DNA from: Chryseobacterium arachidis
GTDB lineage: Bacteria > Bacteroidota > Bacteroidia > Flavobacteriales > Weeksellaceae
Direction: 5' to 3'
Assembly (NCBI RefSeq): GCF_900129245.1
Contig: NZ_FQUT01000002.1
Coordinates: 124,001-188,000, forward strand
Length of the DNA stretch: 64,000 nucleotides
Shown: one piece after another, positions 1 to 10,246 of the stretch
How the letters are laid out: each line of letters opens with the position of its first letter
Numbering within the stretch: the stretch's first letter is position 1
Position numbers and translations under genes: made by a program
Notes under the pieces: generated by a model
Database searches by the model: none
What the model saw: the letters and a program-made list of their open reading frames with translations, nothing else
What the model was told of the DNA's origin: nothing

Positions 1-17
1 TGACAGCGCGACATAAA

Positions 18-44
18 AAACTCCCACAAAAAATGCAGGAGTTT
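18..44 (-). terminator. Intrinsic terminator after cysS
   Basis: On the minus strand a stem with arms AAACTCC/GGAGTTT is followed directly by a run of T. It lies about 20 bases past the cysS stop codon, where a rho-independent terminator is expected. Confidence 0.7.
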
Positions 45-65
45 AGTATAAATATTTTTAAAATT

Positions 66-1532
66 CTAATTCAAAACGTAAGAAGTTCCGTCTCTTCCGT
101 CTTTCAGCTCGATACCTTCTGCAAGAAGTTTATCACGGATTTGGTCTGAAAGTTCAAAGTTTTTCGATTTTCTTGCCTGATTTCTTAGTTCAATTAAAAC
201 TTTCAGCGTTTGATCTAATTTTTCGTTATTATTCTCTTCAATAGTCTGAAGTCCTAAAACATCGAAAACAAGAGCATGTAAAGTAGATTTTAATTCCTCT
301 AGATCTTTCGTTGAAATCGTTTCTTTAGCATCATTCAAAGCAAAAATATATTTTACGGCTTCAAATAAATGCGCAATTAAAACCGGAGAATTGAAATCAT
401 CCGTTAACGCATCATACGCCTTATTTTTCCACTCTTCAAGGCTGAAACCGGATTGTTTTTCGTCATTTGGAGCAATATTATTTAAAACTTTAATCGCTTC
501 CATTAATCTGATGAATCCTTTTTCACTCGCCAGCATGGCATCATTAGAAATATCCAAAACGCTTCTGTAATGAGCCTGTAAAAAGCAAAAACGTACAATT
601 GACGGATGGAAAGGTTTTTCAAAGAAATCATTTTCACCAGTCACCAACTGCATTGGCAAAATGTAATTCCCTGTGGATTTACTCATACGTTGAGAATTCA
701 TCGTCAACATATTGGCGTGCATCCAATAATTTACAGGAGCGGTATCGTTGCAGGCTTTTCCTTGTGCAATTTCACATTCGTGGTGAGGGAATTTCAAATC
801 CATTCCACCTCCGTGAATATCGAAAGTTTCCCCTAAATATTTCGTGCTCATTGCAGTACATTCAAGGTGCCATCCCGGGAAACCTTCTCCCCAAGGCGAA
901 TTCCATCTCATAATGTGTGCAGGGGAAGCTTTTTTCCACAATGCAAAATCCTGTGGATTTTTCTTTTCTCCTTGCCCGTCCAAATCACGAGTATTGGCAA
1001 AAAGTTCTTCAATATTTCTTTTTGAAAGTTCGCCATAATTTAAACCTCTTCTGTTGTATTCCAAAACATCGAAATACACAGAACCATTGCTTTCGTAGGC
1101 GAATCCTCTTTCAATTAATTTTTGTGTCAATTCAATTTGTTCCACGATATGACCTGTTGCAGTCGGTTCGATATTCGGAGGCAATAAATTGAACAGATCC
1201 AGAACTTTATGAAAATCTACCGTATATTTCTGTACAATTTCCATAGGTTCCAGTTTCTCAAGACGGGTCTGTTTTACGAATCGGTCGTTATTTACATCTC
1301 CATCGTCGGTAAGGTGACCGGCATCGGTGATATTTCTTACATATCTTACTTTATAGCCCAAATGCATCAAACTTCTGTAAATAAAGTCGAAAGAAAGGAA
1401 AGTTCTCACATTTCCCAAATGTACGTTGCTGTAAACCGTCGGCCCACAAACGTACATTCCCACATTTCCGTCTAAAATAGGTTTAAATATTTCTTTTTCT
1501 CCCGCAAGCGAGTTGTATATTTTTAATTGCAT
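66..1532 (-). CDS. cysS: Cysteinyl-tRNA synthetase
   Basis: Cytoplasmic class I aminoacyl-tRNA synthetase that charges tRNA-Cys with cysteine. The 488 residues match the usual family length. Cys29 (VCGPTVY) and the later ECTAMS and FPHHECE motifs fit the zinc ligands that select cysteine. The HIGH signature appears as HLGN (residues 38-41), and MSKSTGN is the KMSKS loop. The C-terminal third ends in the helical anticodon-binding domain with a [15 protein letters not shown] stretch typical of CysS. The start is an ATG. It is followed by a terminator and preceded on the same strand by a DinB-like gene 150 bases away, so it is probably transcribed alone. Confidence 0.97.
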   Translation of the reverse strand: MQLKIYNSLAGEKEIFKPILDGNVGMYVCGPTVYSNVHLGNVRTFLSFDFIYRSLMHLGYKVRYVRNITDAGHLTDDGDVNNDRFVKQTRLEKLEPMEIVQKYTVDFHKVLDLFNLLPPNIEPTATGHIVEQIELTQKLIERGFAYESNGSVYFDVLEYNRRGLNYGELSKRNIEELFANTRDLDGQGEKKNPQDFALWKKASPAHIMRWNSPWGEGFPGWHLECTAMSTKYLGETFDIHGGGMDLKFPHHECEIAQGKACNDTAPVNYWMHANMLTMNSQRMSKSTGNYILPMQLVTGENDFFEKPFHPSIVRFCFLQAHYRSVLDISNDAMLASEKGFIRLMEAIKVLNNIAPNDEKQSGFSLEEWKNKAYDALTDDFNSPVLIAHLFEAVKYIFALNDAKETISTKDLEELKSTLHALVFDVLGLQTIEENNNEKLDQTLKVLIELRNQARKSKNFELSDQIRDKLLAEGIELKDGRDGTSYVLN

Positions 1533-1682
1533 TTTTTTATTTTGATTTAATGATTTTTAAAATTTAGTGTAAAGTTTTATTTTATTAAAAGATGAAAACC
1601 TTTTAACAACAGCAAATACAGCAACAACAAATAATGGTTGTTACGAAAATCCTGTCTGAAACTTTTTTAAATTTTATCATTA

Positions 1683-2114
1683 TTAAATTGCTTTTAAGTG
1701 ATGTTGTAAATGACTAATATAATCATTAATAATAAATTCCAAAGTAAAAATTTGCGATTCTGTTTTAGTCATATCACAGGTTCTCTGCAAAGCTTCGTCC
1801 GGAATATTTTCGACAACATTAACAATCTGAAGATTGAGAAACTTCCAAAGATTAATAATATCCGAAGTCGGAACATTCTGATAATTCTGAGCTTTTACCC
1901 AAAAATTCTGATCATAAACAATATTCTCGTTTTCTTTGTATTGAGTAACTACAAATCTCCTGATATTTGCCAAAGCACTATCACAAAGGTGCCCTAAAAT
2001 TTCTTTTTTCGACCATTTTTCAGGAGAAATCTTATACGACCAGTCTTCTTCATAAATTTCTTCAAATCTCAGAAGCTCGTCTTCAACAAGAGTTTTAAGA
2101 ATCTGATAATCCAT
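1683..2114 (-). CDS. DinB-like four-helix protein
   Basis: A 143-residue protein starting at MDYQILK. The reading frame stays open a further 50 codons upstream, but that part lies inside the 3' end of folE, so I place the start at the ATG at 2114. The pattern resembles DinB/YfiT-type metal-binding four-helix proteins: a helical N-terminus, KKEILGHLCDSA (His in helix 2) and a C-terminal HLQHHLK motif, consistent with the usual three-His metal site. Substrate and reaction are unknown; relatives include thiol transferases and damage-inducible proteins. Only 14 bases separate it from the folE stop, so it is probably cotranscribed with folE. Confidence 0.8.
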   Translation of the reverse strand: MDYQILKTLVEDELLRFEEIYEEDWSYKISPEKWSKKEILGHLCDSALANIRRFVVTQYKENENIVYDQNFWVKAQNYQNVPTSDIINLWKFLNLQIVNVVENIPDEALQRTCDMTKTESQIFTLEFIINDYISHLQHHLKAI

Positions 2115-2128
2115 TACTATTCTAAATA

Positions 2129-2794
2129 TTAATCCAACTTCGCATGGCTTCCCACATAATGAAGGAATTCCTGTCTGGTAATAGGATTGGTTCTGAAAAT
2201 TCCGCTCAATTCTGCCGTAATCGTAGAACTTGCCGTGTCTTTTATTCCTCTGCAGTTTACACAAAGATGTTTTGCATCGATAATGCAGGCTACATCTTTC
2301 GTTCCCAAAGCTTCTTTTAAGGCATCCACAATCTGCATCGTCAGTCTTTCCTGAACCTGTGGTCTTTTTGCATAATAGTCCACAATTCTATTGATTTTTG
2401 AAAGACCGATCACTTCACCGTTCGAAATGTAAGCAACATGTGCTCTTCCGATAATCGGTAAAAAATGATGCTCGCAAAAAGAATATACCGTGATGTCTTT
2501 TTCCACCAACATCTGGCGGTATTTATATTTGTTCGAAAATGTGGAAATTCCCGGCTTATTTTCAGGAAGAAGCCCTCCAAAAATTTCGTTTACATACATC
2601 TTCGCAACACGTCTCGGAGAATCTTTCAAGGAATCGTCTGTCATATCCATTCCTAAAGTTTCCATGATTTCCCCAAAAAGCTCGGTAATTTTTTCTATCT
2701 TCTCTTCTGGTGATTTATCAAAAGCATCTTTCCTTATAGGCGTATGTTCTTTTCCAGTGAAAATATCATCGTCGTTATCAGTAAAATCAACCAT
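2129..2794 (-). CDS. folE: GTP cyclohydrolase I
   Basis: Catalyses the first step of tetrahydrofolate (and pterin or queuosine precursor) synthesis, converting GTP to 7,8-dihydroneopterin triphosphate in the cytoplasm. The 221 residues carry the FCEHHFLP zinc/active-site motif, the GRAHVAY strand, KINRIVDYYAKRPQVQE and the second zinc Cys in HLCVNCRGI, all diagnostic of the type I enzyme. The N-terminal 40 residues are variable and acidic. A promoter -7 box lies 17 bases before the ATG. The downstream DinB-like gene is probably in the same transcript. The product feeds the folate pool used by MetF and MetH further along the window. Confidence 0.96.
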   Translation of the reverse strand: MVDFTDNDDDIFTGKEHTPIRKDAFDKSPEEKIEKITELFGEIMETLGMDMTDDSLKDSPRRVAKMYVNEIFGGLLPENKPGISTFSNKYKYRQMLVEKDITVYSFCEHHFLPIIGRAHVAYISNGEVIGLSKINRIVDYYAKRPQVQERLTMQIVDALKEALGTKDVACIIDAKHLCVNCRGIKDTASSTITAELSGIFRTNPITRQEFLHYVGSHAKLD

Positions 2795-2811
2795 TTTTTA
2801 TTTAATTTGCA

Positions 2812-2819
2812 CAAAAATA
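2812..2819 (-). promoter_or_regulatory. -7 box of folE promoter
   Basis: TATTTTTG on the minus strand matches the Bacteroidota -7 consensus TAnnTTTG. It sits 17 bases upstream of the folE ATG, implying a leader of only about ten bases. Confidence 0.55.
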
Positions 2820-2892
2820 CGGATAAAATCTGTTCGTCATATTTAATTTGGCCGAAAAACATTATCTTTCGCCTCCACTATCATTTTACATC

Positions 2893-4047
2893 ATGATTAT
2901 TGCTGAAGAAGTACAAAACGAATCCCAGAAAAAGGAATTTTTAGAGTTTCCGGCAAGGCTTTACCAACACGATAAAAACTATATCAGGCCTCGAAATATT
3001 GACATTGAAGATGTTTTTAATCCTGAAAAAAATAAATTCTTTAAAAACGGCGAATGCGTACAGTTTCTATTTAAAAATAAGCAAAATGAAACGGTAGGAA
3101 AAGTTGCGGTTTTCGTTAATGAAACTTATGAGCAAAAACAGCCAACCGGCGGATTTGGATTTTTCGACTGTATTAATGATCAGGAAACGGCCAATTTTAT
3201 TTTCGATCATTGTAAAAACTGGCTTCAGCAGAGAGGGATGGAGGCGATGGATGGACCCATTAATTTCGGGGAACGGGATAAATTCTGGGGCCTTGTCATT
3301 GAGGGATTCGTAGAGCCATTGTATGGAATGAATTACAATTTTCCTTATTACAAAGACCTTTTTGAAAACTATGGTTTTAAAATTTACTTTGAACAGCTTT
3401 GTTTTTCGAGATCAATTTTCGCAGAAGTTTCAAGGGTTTTCACCGTAATGCACACAAAACACAGCAAGAATCCTGAAATTTCCGCAAGACCCATGACGAA
3501 AGATAAGCTGGGAAAATTTGCCAAAGATTTTACTGAAATTTATAACAGAGCCTGGGCTGCACATGGCGAAGGAAAATGCATGGAAGAATCGAAGGTTTTG
3601 AAAATGTTTAAGACCATGAAACCGATTATCAATGAGCATATTTCGTGGTTCGTCTATGAAAATGAAAAGCCGATTGCCATGTGGATGAATCTTCCGGACA
3701 CGAACCAATGGTTTAAATATCTCAACGGAAAATTCGGACTTTGGGAAAAAATTAAATTTCTCTGGATTAAAAAGTTTAAGAAAAACGAAAAAATGGTGGG
3801 ACTTGTTTTTGGTGTCGTCCCCGAATGGCAGCGAAAAGGCCTGGAAGGGTACATGATTTGGGAAGGAACACAGCACCTTAGAAAACACACTGATTTTAAA
3901 GTCACAGAAATGCAGTGGATTGGTGATTTTAATCCTAAAATGATCAAAATTGCCGAGAATCTTGATACTACAGTGACCCGAAAATTGGCGACTTATCGTT
4001 ATTTATTCGATCAAAATAAGGAATTTGAAAGGCATCCGATGTTATGA
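2893..4047 (+). CDS. GNAT-like protein of unknown substrate
   Basis: A 384-residue cytosolic protein. I use the ATG at 2893 (MIIAEEVQ); the frame also opens at a TTG 45 bases earlier, which is less likely. The MDGPINFGERD and EPLYGMNYN motifs belong to a conserved family often annotated as hypothetical or N-acetyltransferase-like. The C-terminal half (FGVVPEWQRKGLEG) has the beta4/alpha3 acetyl-CoA loop of the GNAT fold. There is no signal peptide or membrane segment. It is transcribed away from folE across a 98-base gap and converges with metF. I cannot name its substrate. Confidence 0.85.
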   Translation: MIIAEEVQNESQKKEFLEFPARLYQHDKNYIRPRNIDIEDVFNPEKNKFFKNGECVQFLFKNKQNETVGKVAVFVNETYEQKQPTGGFGFFDCINDQETANFIFDHCKNWLQQRGMEAMDGPINFGERDKFWGLVIEGFVEPLYGMNYNFPYYKDLFENYGFKIYFEQLCFSRSIFAEVSRVFTVMHTKHSKNPEISARPMTKDKLGKFAKDFTEIYNRAWAAHGEGKCMEESKVLKMFKTMKPIINEHISWFVYENEKPIAMWMNLPDTNQWFKYLNGKFGLWEKIKFLWIKKFKKNEKMVGLVFGVVPEWQRKGLEGYMIWEGTQHLRKHTDFKVTEMQWIGDFNPKMIKIAENLDTTVTRKLATYRYLFDQNKEFERHPML

Positions 4048-4061
4048 AATAGAGTTTCGTG

Positions 4062-4088
4062 AAAAAAGCCTTGTCTTTCGACAAAGCT
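4062..4088 (-). terminator. Terminator after metF
   Basis: Minus-strand stem AGCTTTGTC, loop GAAA, GACAAGGCT, then six T. It ends the methionine block and may also slow transcription leaving the convergent GNAT-like gene. Confidence 0.75.
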
Positions 4089-4112
4089 TCCGTCAAATAT
4101 CATTTTACTTTA

Positions 4113-5072
4113 TTAGAACAGCTCTGAGGCTACTTTTTTAATATTATCACTTTTCCCCATACTGTAGAAATGCAGAACAGGAACTCCGAAATCTAAAAGT
4201 TCTTTACTTTGAGTAATCGCCCATTCAATTCCGATCTGTTTTACGGCTTCATTATTCTTGGCATTTTCAACTTCATTGATTAGTTCTTCCGGCAAATCAA
4301 TTTTAAAAATCTGAGGAAGAATTTTTAAGTGCTTTTTCGTTGCAATCGGCTTAATTCCCGGGATAATAGGAACTGTAATTCCCATTTCACGAGCCTTCTT
4401 AACAAACTCGATAAATTTTTTATTGTCAAAAAACATTTGTGTTACAATATAATCTGCTCCTGCATCTACTTTTTGTTTTAACCATTTCAAATCATAATTC
4501 ATTGAAGGCGCTTCCATATGTTTTTCGGGATAACCGGCAACGCCAATGCAGAATTTATTATGCTCTTCACGTTCTTCGTCTTGGTTATGAAGATATTTTC
4601 CTCTTCCCAGATCATTAATTTGATGAACCAGATCCATCGCACTAGCATGACCTCCCTGAGTTGGCTCAAAATATTGATGACCTTTCATTGCATCGCCTCT
4701 CAAAGCCATGATATTATCAATTCCAAGATACATACAGTCTACCAAAAGATATTCTGTTTCCTCTTTGGTAAAACCTCCGCAAAGCAAATGAGGAACCGTA
4801 TCTACATTATATTTATGTTGAATGGCCGCACAAATTCCCAATGTTCCGGGACGCATTCTTGTGATGCGGCGCTCCATCAAACCGTTTCCTTTGTCGATAT
4901 AAATATATTCTTCTCTGGAAGTTGTCACATCGATAAATGGTGGTTTAAATTCCATCAAAGGATCAATGTTTTTATATAAATCTTCAATCCCAATTCCTTT
5001 TTGGGGCGGAACAACTTCGAGGGAAAACAAAGTTTTTCCGTTTGCGTTTTTTATATGATCAGTAATCTTCAT
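4113..5072 (-). CDS. metF: Methylenetetrahydrofolate reductase
   Basis: Flavoprotein TIM barrel reducing 5,10-methylene-THF to 5-methyl-THF, the methyl donor for MetH. The 319 residues start with an ATG. FSLEVVPPQKG at the N-terminus, PHLLCGGFTKEE, LALRGD-like (MALRGDAM), DAGADYIVTQMFFD and the C-terminal HFYSMGKSD are the family signatures (substrate and FAD pocket). It is the last gene of the minus-strand methionine block. A strong palindrome separates it from metH, so it may have reduced read-through or its own promoter in the 150-base gap, although I saw no clear -7 box there. Confidence 0.95.
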   Translation of the reverse strand: MKITDHIKNANGKTLFSLEVVPPQKGIGIEDLYKNIDPLMEFKPPFIDVTTSREEYIYIDKGNGLMERRITRMRPGTLGICAAIQHKYNVDTVPHLLCGGFTKEETEYLLVDCMYLGIDNIMALRGDAMKGHQYFEPTQGGHASAMDLVHQINDLGRGKYLHNQDEEREEHNKFCIGVAGYPEKHMEAPSMNYDLKWLKQKVDAGADYIVTQMFFDNKKFIEFVKKAREMGITVPIIPGIKPIATKKHLKILPQIFKIDLPEELINEVENAKNNEAVKQIGIEWAITQSKELLDFGVPVLHFYSMGKSDNIKKVASELF

Positions 5073-5180
5073 TTTATATTTTTATTGCTTGTTGAAAGTT
5101 GTTATTTACGATTAAAAAGCCAAAGCCAACAACGATCAATCATGAGCTATTTGATAATCTGTTTTTAATATTTATTTTGA

Positions 5181-5225
5181 AGTTTTAGTTTCGGCGGCGG
5201 CTTTGCCGCCGCCGAAACTAAAACT
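5181..5225. terminator. Perfect 21-bp inverted repeat after metH
   Basis: Two perfectly complementary 21-base arms flank a 3-base loop, with a GC-only core of nine pairs and AT-rich outer arms. The right arm overlaps the first bases of the metH stop codon (TAG at 5226-5224). Its position suggests transcript termination or 3'-end protection between metH and metF. There is no clean T-run on either strand. Confidence 0.6.
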
Positions 5226-7890
5226 AAATTCCGTCTGCTAAATTAGGATTCAGCCATTTCCTTGCTTCCTGCAAAGAAATTCCTTTTCTTACGGAATAAT
5301 CTTTCAATTGGTCTTCTGCAATTTTTCCCAATCCAAAGTATTTGGCGTGCGGACTACCAAAATAATATCCGGAAACAGCTGCAGTCGGGAACATGGCTAA
5401 GCTTTCCGTTAAATAAACGCCAATGTTTTCTTCTACTTTTAAAAGATCCCAGATTGCATGTTTTTCCAGGTGATCCGGACACGCAGGATAACCTGGAGCC
5501 GGACGGATTCCTTTATATTTTTCGGCAATTAATTCTTCGTTGCTTAAATTTTCCTGATTCGCGTAACCCCAATATTCAGTTCTGACTTTTTTATGCAAAA
5601 ATTCAGCATAAGCTTCTGCAAAACGGTCTGCCAAAGCTTTTACCATGATGGCGTTATAATCATCATTCGCTTTTTCATATTCTTCTGCCAATTCATCAGT
5701 TCCAAAACCTGTAGTTACACAGAAAGCTCCCATATAATCGGTTTTTCCTGAACTCTTTGGAGCAATAAAATCACTTAAAGCCAGATAATCTTTTCCTTTC
5801 GAACGCTGAGCCTGCTGTCTTAATGTTAAGAATTTTACTTTCTGTTCATTATTTTCATCGAAGATTAAAATATCATCCGTTTCATTCGAATTAGCCTTAA
5901 AAATTCCGAAAATGGCTTTTGCGGTTAATAATTTTTCATCTAAAATTCGATTTAAAATAACCTTTGCATCTTTGAACAATTCCTTCGCCTGAGCTCCTAC
6001 AACTTCATCTTCTAAAATCTGCGGATATTTTCCATGCAAATCCCAGCTTCTGAAAAACGGCGACCAGTCGATGAAAGGTAATAATTCTCTCAAATCCTGA
6101 TTTTCAAAAACCTTAATTCCTAATTGATTGGGTGTAAAAATCTCTTCATTTTCCCAGTCGATTTTAAATTTATTCTGTCTGGCTTCTTCAATAGAAACGT
6201 AGTCTTTTTCCACCTGTCTGTTGAGAAACTTTTCTCTGAATTCCGAATAGTCGTTCTTTAGATCCTCAACGTATTCTTTATTTCTGTCGCCCAGCAATGA
6301 ACTTACCACGTTTACCGCTCTGGAAGCATCATTCACGTGAACAACTGCATTTTTATATTTTAAATCGATTTTCACCGCAGTATGTGCTTTTGAAGTTGTT
6401 GCACCACCAATTAATAAAGGAAAATCTAAATTTTGTCTTTCCAATTCTGAAGCGATATAGACCATTTCGTCCAAACTTGGCGTAATCAATCCGCTGAGTC
6501 CGATAACGTCCACTTTTTCCTCAATTGCCGTCTGGATAATTTTTTCGGCAGGAACCATTACTCCCAAATCAACGATTTCGTAATTGTTACAACCTAAAAC
6601 TACGCTCACAATATTTTTACCAATATCGTGAACATCGCCTTTTACAGTCGCCATCAGGATCTTTCCGTTCGCAGGTTTTGAACCGTCTTTTTCAGCTTCA
6701 ATAAACGGCTGTAAATAGGCCACCGCTTTTTTCATTACCCTTGCCGATTTTACAACTTGTGGTAAGAACATTTTTCCGCTTCCGAATAAATCTCCGACGA
6801 CGCCCATCCCCGTCATTAAATTAATTTCAATAACGTGTAATGGTTTTTCTGCCTGCTGTCTTGCTTCCTCAACGTCTTCTTCAATAAAACGATCGATTCC
6901 TTTTACCAAAGCATGCGTAATCCTCTCCTGCAAAGGATGATTTCTCCATTCTAAATCCTCGACTTTTTCTTTTTTGACCGATTTATGTTTTTCCGAATAA
7001 TCAAGAAGTCGTTCTGTCGCGTCTTCTCTCTTATCAAGAATTACATTTTCAACTAATTCTAGAAGCTCCTTATTAATTTCATCGTAGACCTCCAACATCG
7101 CAGGATTTACAATTCCCATATTCATTCCCGCCTGAATGGCATGATACAGGAAAACCGAATGCATCGCTTCTCTCACCGTATCATTTCCACGGAACGAAAA
7201 CGAAACATTGGAAACTCCTCCACTTACAGACGCATACGGAAGATTCTGGCGAACCCATCTCGTTGCTTCAATGAAGTCGATTGCATTTCTTCTATGCTCA
7301 TCCATTCCCGTTGCGACAGGGAAAATATTTAAATCGAAAATAATGTCTTCTGCAGGGAAATTTAAACGATTCACTAAGATATCATAAGAACGTTTTGATA
7401 TTTCGATTCTACGATCGTAAGTATCAGCTTGTCCTACTTCATCGAATGCCATGACAATAACCGCTGCACCATATCTTTTAATTGCTTTTGCCTGTTTGAT
7501 GAATTCTTCTTCACCACCCTTTAAGCTGATGGAATTCACTACACATTTACCTTGAGCAACCTGTAATCCAGCTTCCAAAATTTCCCATTTTGAAGAGTCG
7601 ATCATCAAAGGAATTCTGGAAATATCCGGTTCGGAAGCAATTAAATTTAAAAATTTAATCATAGAAGCTTTTCCGTCAATCAATCCGTCGTCGAAATTGA
7701 CATCAAGAATCTGTGCACCGCCTTCAACCTGATGACGGGCGATATCCAAAGCTTCCCCGAATTTTTCTTCTTTTATTAATCTTAAAAACTTCTTTGAACC
7801 GGCAACATTGGTTCTTTCCCCAACGTTGATAAAATTACTTTCCGGTGTAATAATCAAAGGCTCGAGCCCCGATAATCTTAAATATTTCAT
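5224..7890 (-). CDS. metH: Methionine synthase, cobalamin-dependent, C-terminal modules
   Basis: Transfers methyl from 5-methyl-THF through cobalamin to homocysteine, but lacks the homocysteine-binding module, which is a separate gene (9070-10080). The 888 residues contain, in order: the pterin-binding TIM barrel ([16 protein letters not shown] near residue 25); the cap ([18 protein letters not shown], about 360-380); the cobalamin Rossmann domain with DVHDIGK at 419-425, whose His is the lower cobalt ligand; and the SAM-dependent reactivation domain ([12 protein letters not shown] near the C-terminus). I chose the ATG at 7890 over a TTG one codon earlier. The desaturase stop is only a few bases upstream, suggesting coupled translation. 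Confidence 0.95.
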   Translation of the reverse strand: MKYLRLSGLEPLIITPESNFINVGERTNVAGSKKFLRLIKEEKFGEALDIARHQVEGGAQILDVNFDDGLIDGKASMIKFLNLIASEPDISRIPLMIDSSKWEILEAGLQVAQGKCVVNSISLKGGEEEFIKQAKAIKRYGAAVIVMAFDEVGQADTYDRRIEISKRSYDILVNRLNFPAEDIIFDLNIFPVATGMDEHRRNAIDFIEATRWVRQNLPYASVSGGVSNVSFSFRGNDTVREAMHSVFLYHAIQAGMNMGIVNPAMLEVYDEINKELLELVENVILDKREDATERLLDYSEKHKSVKKEKVEDLEWRNHPLQERITHALVKGIDRFIEEDVEEARQQAEKPLHVIEINLMTGMGVVGDLFGSGKMFLPQVVKSARVMKKAVAYLQPFIEAEKDGSKPANGKILMATVKGDVHDIGKNIVSVVLGCNNYEIVDLGVMVPAEKIIQTAIEEKVDVIGLSGLITPSLDEMVYIASELERQNLDFPLLIGGATTSKAHTAVKIDLKYKNAVVHVNDASRAVNVVSSLLGDRNKEYVEDLKNDYSEFREKFLNRQVEKDYVSIEEARQNKFKIDWENEEIFTPNQLGIKVFENQDLRELLPFIDWSPFFRSWDLHGKYPQILEDEVVGAQAKELFKDAKVILNRILDEKLLTAKAIFGIFKANSNETDDILIFDENNEQKVKFLTLRQQAQRSKGKDYLALSDFIAPKSSGKTDYMGAFCVTTGFGTDELAEEYEKANDDYNAIMVKALADRFAEAYAEFLHKKVRTEYWGYANQENLSNEELIAEKYKGIRPAPGYPACPDHLEKHAIWDLLKVEENIGVYLTESLAMFPTAAVSGYYFGSPHAKYFGLGKIAEDQLKDYSVRKGISLQEARKWLNPNLADGI

Positions 7891-7895
7891 CAAAT

Positions 7896-8987
7896 TTATT
7901 CTTCTAAAATAAAATATGCGTTATTCGCATTCTGCTTCAGCAAATCCACATGTTTGCCCAAAGCGGTGAAAATCGGAAACCGTTTGTAACCCAGGTTATG
8001 TTCTTTGGCAAACTCTTCGATTTCCTCTGTAATTTCATTATAATAGGCATAACTGTAATTTGGGAAAAGGTGATGGGCAACATGAAAGTTGAAATTTCCC
8101 AGCACATTTCTTACAAACCAGTTATTTTCTTTTAAATCATTGGTAACTTCAAACTGATGATGTAGCCAGCTGAAAGGCAGTCCGTTTTTTTCGTCCAGCT
8201 TCGGAAAAGCATTGTCTGGAAGCGGATGCAGAGGCAGCAACACAAAAAGTGCAAAAATACTCGCCGCAATCACCTGTAAAAACCAAGCTCCCAATGCCAA
8301 ACCGATGGATACTTTAAAAAACAAAACCGGAACTGCAATCTGATAGAAAAAATAAAACAGTTTATAGGCAACCATCTTAATTTTTTCTTTTGCCGGAATG
8401 GCTCCCTGAGTTTTCAGAATCACCCTTTCATTATCGAAAAAGTCTCTGAAATCCCGGATAAACATCCAGTTGAAAAGATACAAAGGATACACCAGAAAGA
8501 AAAAGAAATGCTGATATTTCTGAACACCTTTTGCTTTGATCCACGGAACGATTAACAACAAGCCGCTCTGTTCGATGTCGGTATCCCATCCATCAACATT
8601 CGGATAAGCATGGTGGCTTGCAATATGTCTTTTTTTCCAGATATAGGAATTGGCTCCTACAAAATCGAAAATCTGTAAAACCAGACTGTTTAATCTCTTG
8701 CTTTTGTAAATATTATTGTGGGCCGCTTCGTGAATTAAATTTAAATAAATCAACACTAAAGAAATTCCCATCAACACAAAACTCGAAATATAAATCCACG
8801 GCTTATCAACATTGAAAAGCGCAAACACATATAAACCAAAATAGACCAAAGGCAAAATAATGGCTTTGATCTGAATGTAAAGATCCCTGTTTTCGGGAAT
8901 AGTTTCTACGCGTTGGTTCACTCTTTTTCTTAGTTCATTAAACAGTTTTGCATCCTCTGAATCTTTAAGGTAAATCGGTTTTTCCAT
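7896..8987 (-). CDS. Membrane fatty-acid desaturase
   Basis: Integral-membrane di-iron desaturase family, which introduces double bonds into acyl chains. The 363 residues carry the three His boxes: HEAAHN, HIASHH and HVAHH, plus about four hydrophobic membrane spans around residues 45-90 and 205-255. The C-terminus ([15 protein letters not shown]) resembles linoleoyl-CoA/acyl-lipid desaturases. It sits between the two halves of MetH, ending five bases before the metH ATG and starting 82 bases after the end of the other half. Nothing in the sequence explains a methionine-related role; the exact regioselectivity is unknown. Confidence 0.9.
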   Translation of the reverse strand: MEKPIYLKDSEDAKLFNELRKRVNQRVETIPENRDLYIQIKAIILPLVYFGLYVFALFNVDKPWIYISSFVLMGISLVLIYLNLIHEAAHNNIYKSKRLNSLVLQIFDFVGANSYIWKKRHIASHHAYPNVDGWDTDIEQSGLLLIVPWIKAKGVQKYQHFFFFLVYPLYLFNWMFIRDFRDFFDNERVILKTQGAIPAKEKIKMVAYKLFYFFYQIAVPVLFFKVSIGLALGAWFLQVIAASIFALFVLLPLHPLPDNAFPKLDEKNGLPFSWLHHQFEVTNDLKENNWFVRNVLGNFNFHVAHHLFPNYSYAYYNEITEEIEEFAKEHNLGYKRFPIFTALGKHVDLLKQNANNAYFILEE

Positions 8988-9069
8988 AGTATTAAATTTG
9001 CATGATATTTAAATTTAATATTAAAAACCATTCCTTTTATTATCGATTCAATAAAAAAAATCTATTAAA

Positions 9070-10080
9070 TCAGACAAATTCCTTCAATTTTCTTGGCGGA
9101 TATTGGGCTACCAGATCTGCAATCGCTTTGATGTGATCCGGCGTTGTTCCACAGCAACCTCCGATAATATTGATCAATCCTTTTTCCACGTATTCTTTGA
9201 TCTGACTTGCCATATCTTCCGGAGTTTCATCATATTTTCCAAAAGCATTCGGAAGACCAGCGTTCGGATACGCCGAGACGTGGAATTCTGAATTGTGAGC
9301 CAAAGTTTCTAAATATGGCGTCAATTGGTTTGCTCCCAAAGCACAGTTGAAACCTACACTTAGTAAATTCAAATGCGAAACGGAGATTAAAAATGCTTCT
9401 GCAGTCTGTCCGCTCAATGTTCTTCCCGAAGCATCGGTAATTGTTCCGGAAACCATAATCGGGATTTTGATTCCTCTTTCATCCTGAAGTTCATCGATGG
9501 CAAAAAGGGCCGCTTTTGCATTTAATGTATCGAAAATAGTCTCAACCAAAAGAATATCTGAACCACCGTCTAATAAGGCCTCACACTGCTGTTTATAAGC
9601 TACTCTTAATTCTTCAAACGTAATCGCTCTGTAACCAGGGTCGTTTACATCCGGACTTAAGCTTGCCGTTCTGTTCGTTGGACCGATAGAACCTGCTACA
9701 AATCTTGGTTTGTCAGGATTTTGAGCCGTGAATTCGTCACAAACTTTTCTGGCAATTTTTGCAGATTCATAGTTCAATTCATAAACCAAATCTTCCATGT
9801 GATAATCTGCCATTGCAATAGTCGTTCCTGAAAATGTATTGGTTTCGATGATGTCTGCACCTGCTTCCAGATATTTTTTGTGAACTTCTTCAATTGCCTG
9901 AGGCTGTGTTAATGATAATAAATCATTATTTCCTTTCACAGGATGCTCCCAATCTTTGAAACGTTCGCCACGGTAATCTTCTTCCTCGAATTTGTATCGC
10001 TGAAGCATGGTTCCCATCGCTCCGTCAAGAATTAAAATTCTCTCGGATAATGCTTTGTATAGTTGTTCTGAATTTTTCAT
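9070..10080 (-). CDS. metH: Methionine synthase homocysteine-binding module
   Basis: The 336-residue homocysteine S-methyltransferase barrel of MetH as a free-standing protein. [12 protein letters not shown] opens the domain. The zinc thiolates that bind homocysteine are Cys246 (VGFNCALGA) and Cys309/Cys310 ([12 protein letters not shown]). It should act with the separately encoded folate/cobalamin/activation protein at 5224-7890. The intact C-terminus, with a stop after LKEFV, argues for a true gene split, not a frameshift, since an unrelated desaturase gene lies between the halves. It follows the PLP sulfhydrylase after a 166-base gap that holds a hairpin and a repeat-like element. Confidence 0.94.
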   Translation of the reverse strand: MKNSEQLYKALSERILILDGAMGTMLQRYKFEEEDYRGERFKDWEHPVKGNNDLLSLTQPQAIEEVHKKYLEAGADIIETNTFSGTTIAMADYHMEDLVYELNYESAKIARKVCDEFTAQNPDKPRFVAGSIGPTNRTASLSPDVNDPGYRAITFEELRVAYKQQCEALLDGGSDILLVETIFDTLNAKAALFAIDELQDERGIKIPIMVSGTITDASGRTLSGQTAEAFLISVSHLNLLSVGFNCALGANQLTPYLETLAHNSEFHVSAYPNAGLPNAFGKYDETPEDMASQIKEYVEKGLINIIGGCCGTTPDHIKAIADLVAQYPPRKLKEFV

Positions 10081-10120
10081 ATTATGTTTTGACTAAGCCA
10101 ATTTTTTATTTCATTATTGT

Positions 10121-10142
10121 AAAGCCTTGTCGAGGCTTTTTT
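10121..10142 (+). terminator. Terminator-like hairpin
   Basis: AAAGCCT, loop TGTCG, AGGCTTT followed by T on the plus strand. No plus-strand gene precedes it, so it may instead be part of the adjacent repeat element or a minus-strand processing hairpin. Confidence 0.4.
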
Positions 10143-10156
10143 GCGTTGAATCTTTT

Positions 10157-10237
10157 GCAGCCCGACTTGAACGGAGCTCTTTTTGCCGCAGCGAAGCGGA
10201 GGCAAAAAAGCGGGAGTGGAAGGCGGATAAAGCTGCC
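10157..10237 (+). repeat. Structured intergenic repeat-like element
   Basis: About 80 GC-richer bases between two methionine genes. The centre is an imperfect hairpin (CTTTTTGCCGC against GCGGAGGCAAAAAAG). It is flanked by GCAGCCCGAC on the left and by GCGGGAGTGG, GGCGGATAAA and GCTGCC on the right. The layout resembles unnamed intergenic repeats I recall from many flavobacterial genomes. Only one copy is in this window, so repetitiveness is inference. Confidence 0.45.
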
Positions 10238-10246
10238 CAAATCAAA

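Noticed and set aside
2115..2264. Fifty extra N-terminal codons on the DinB-like protein
   Set aside because: They lie in another frame inside folE and lack the expected start; the ATG at 2114 gives a normal DinB-like length.
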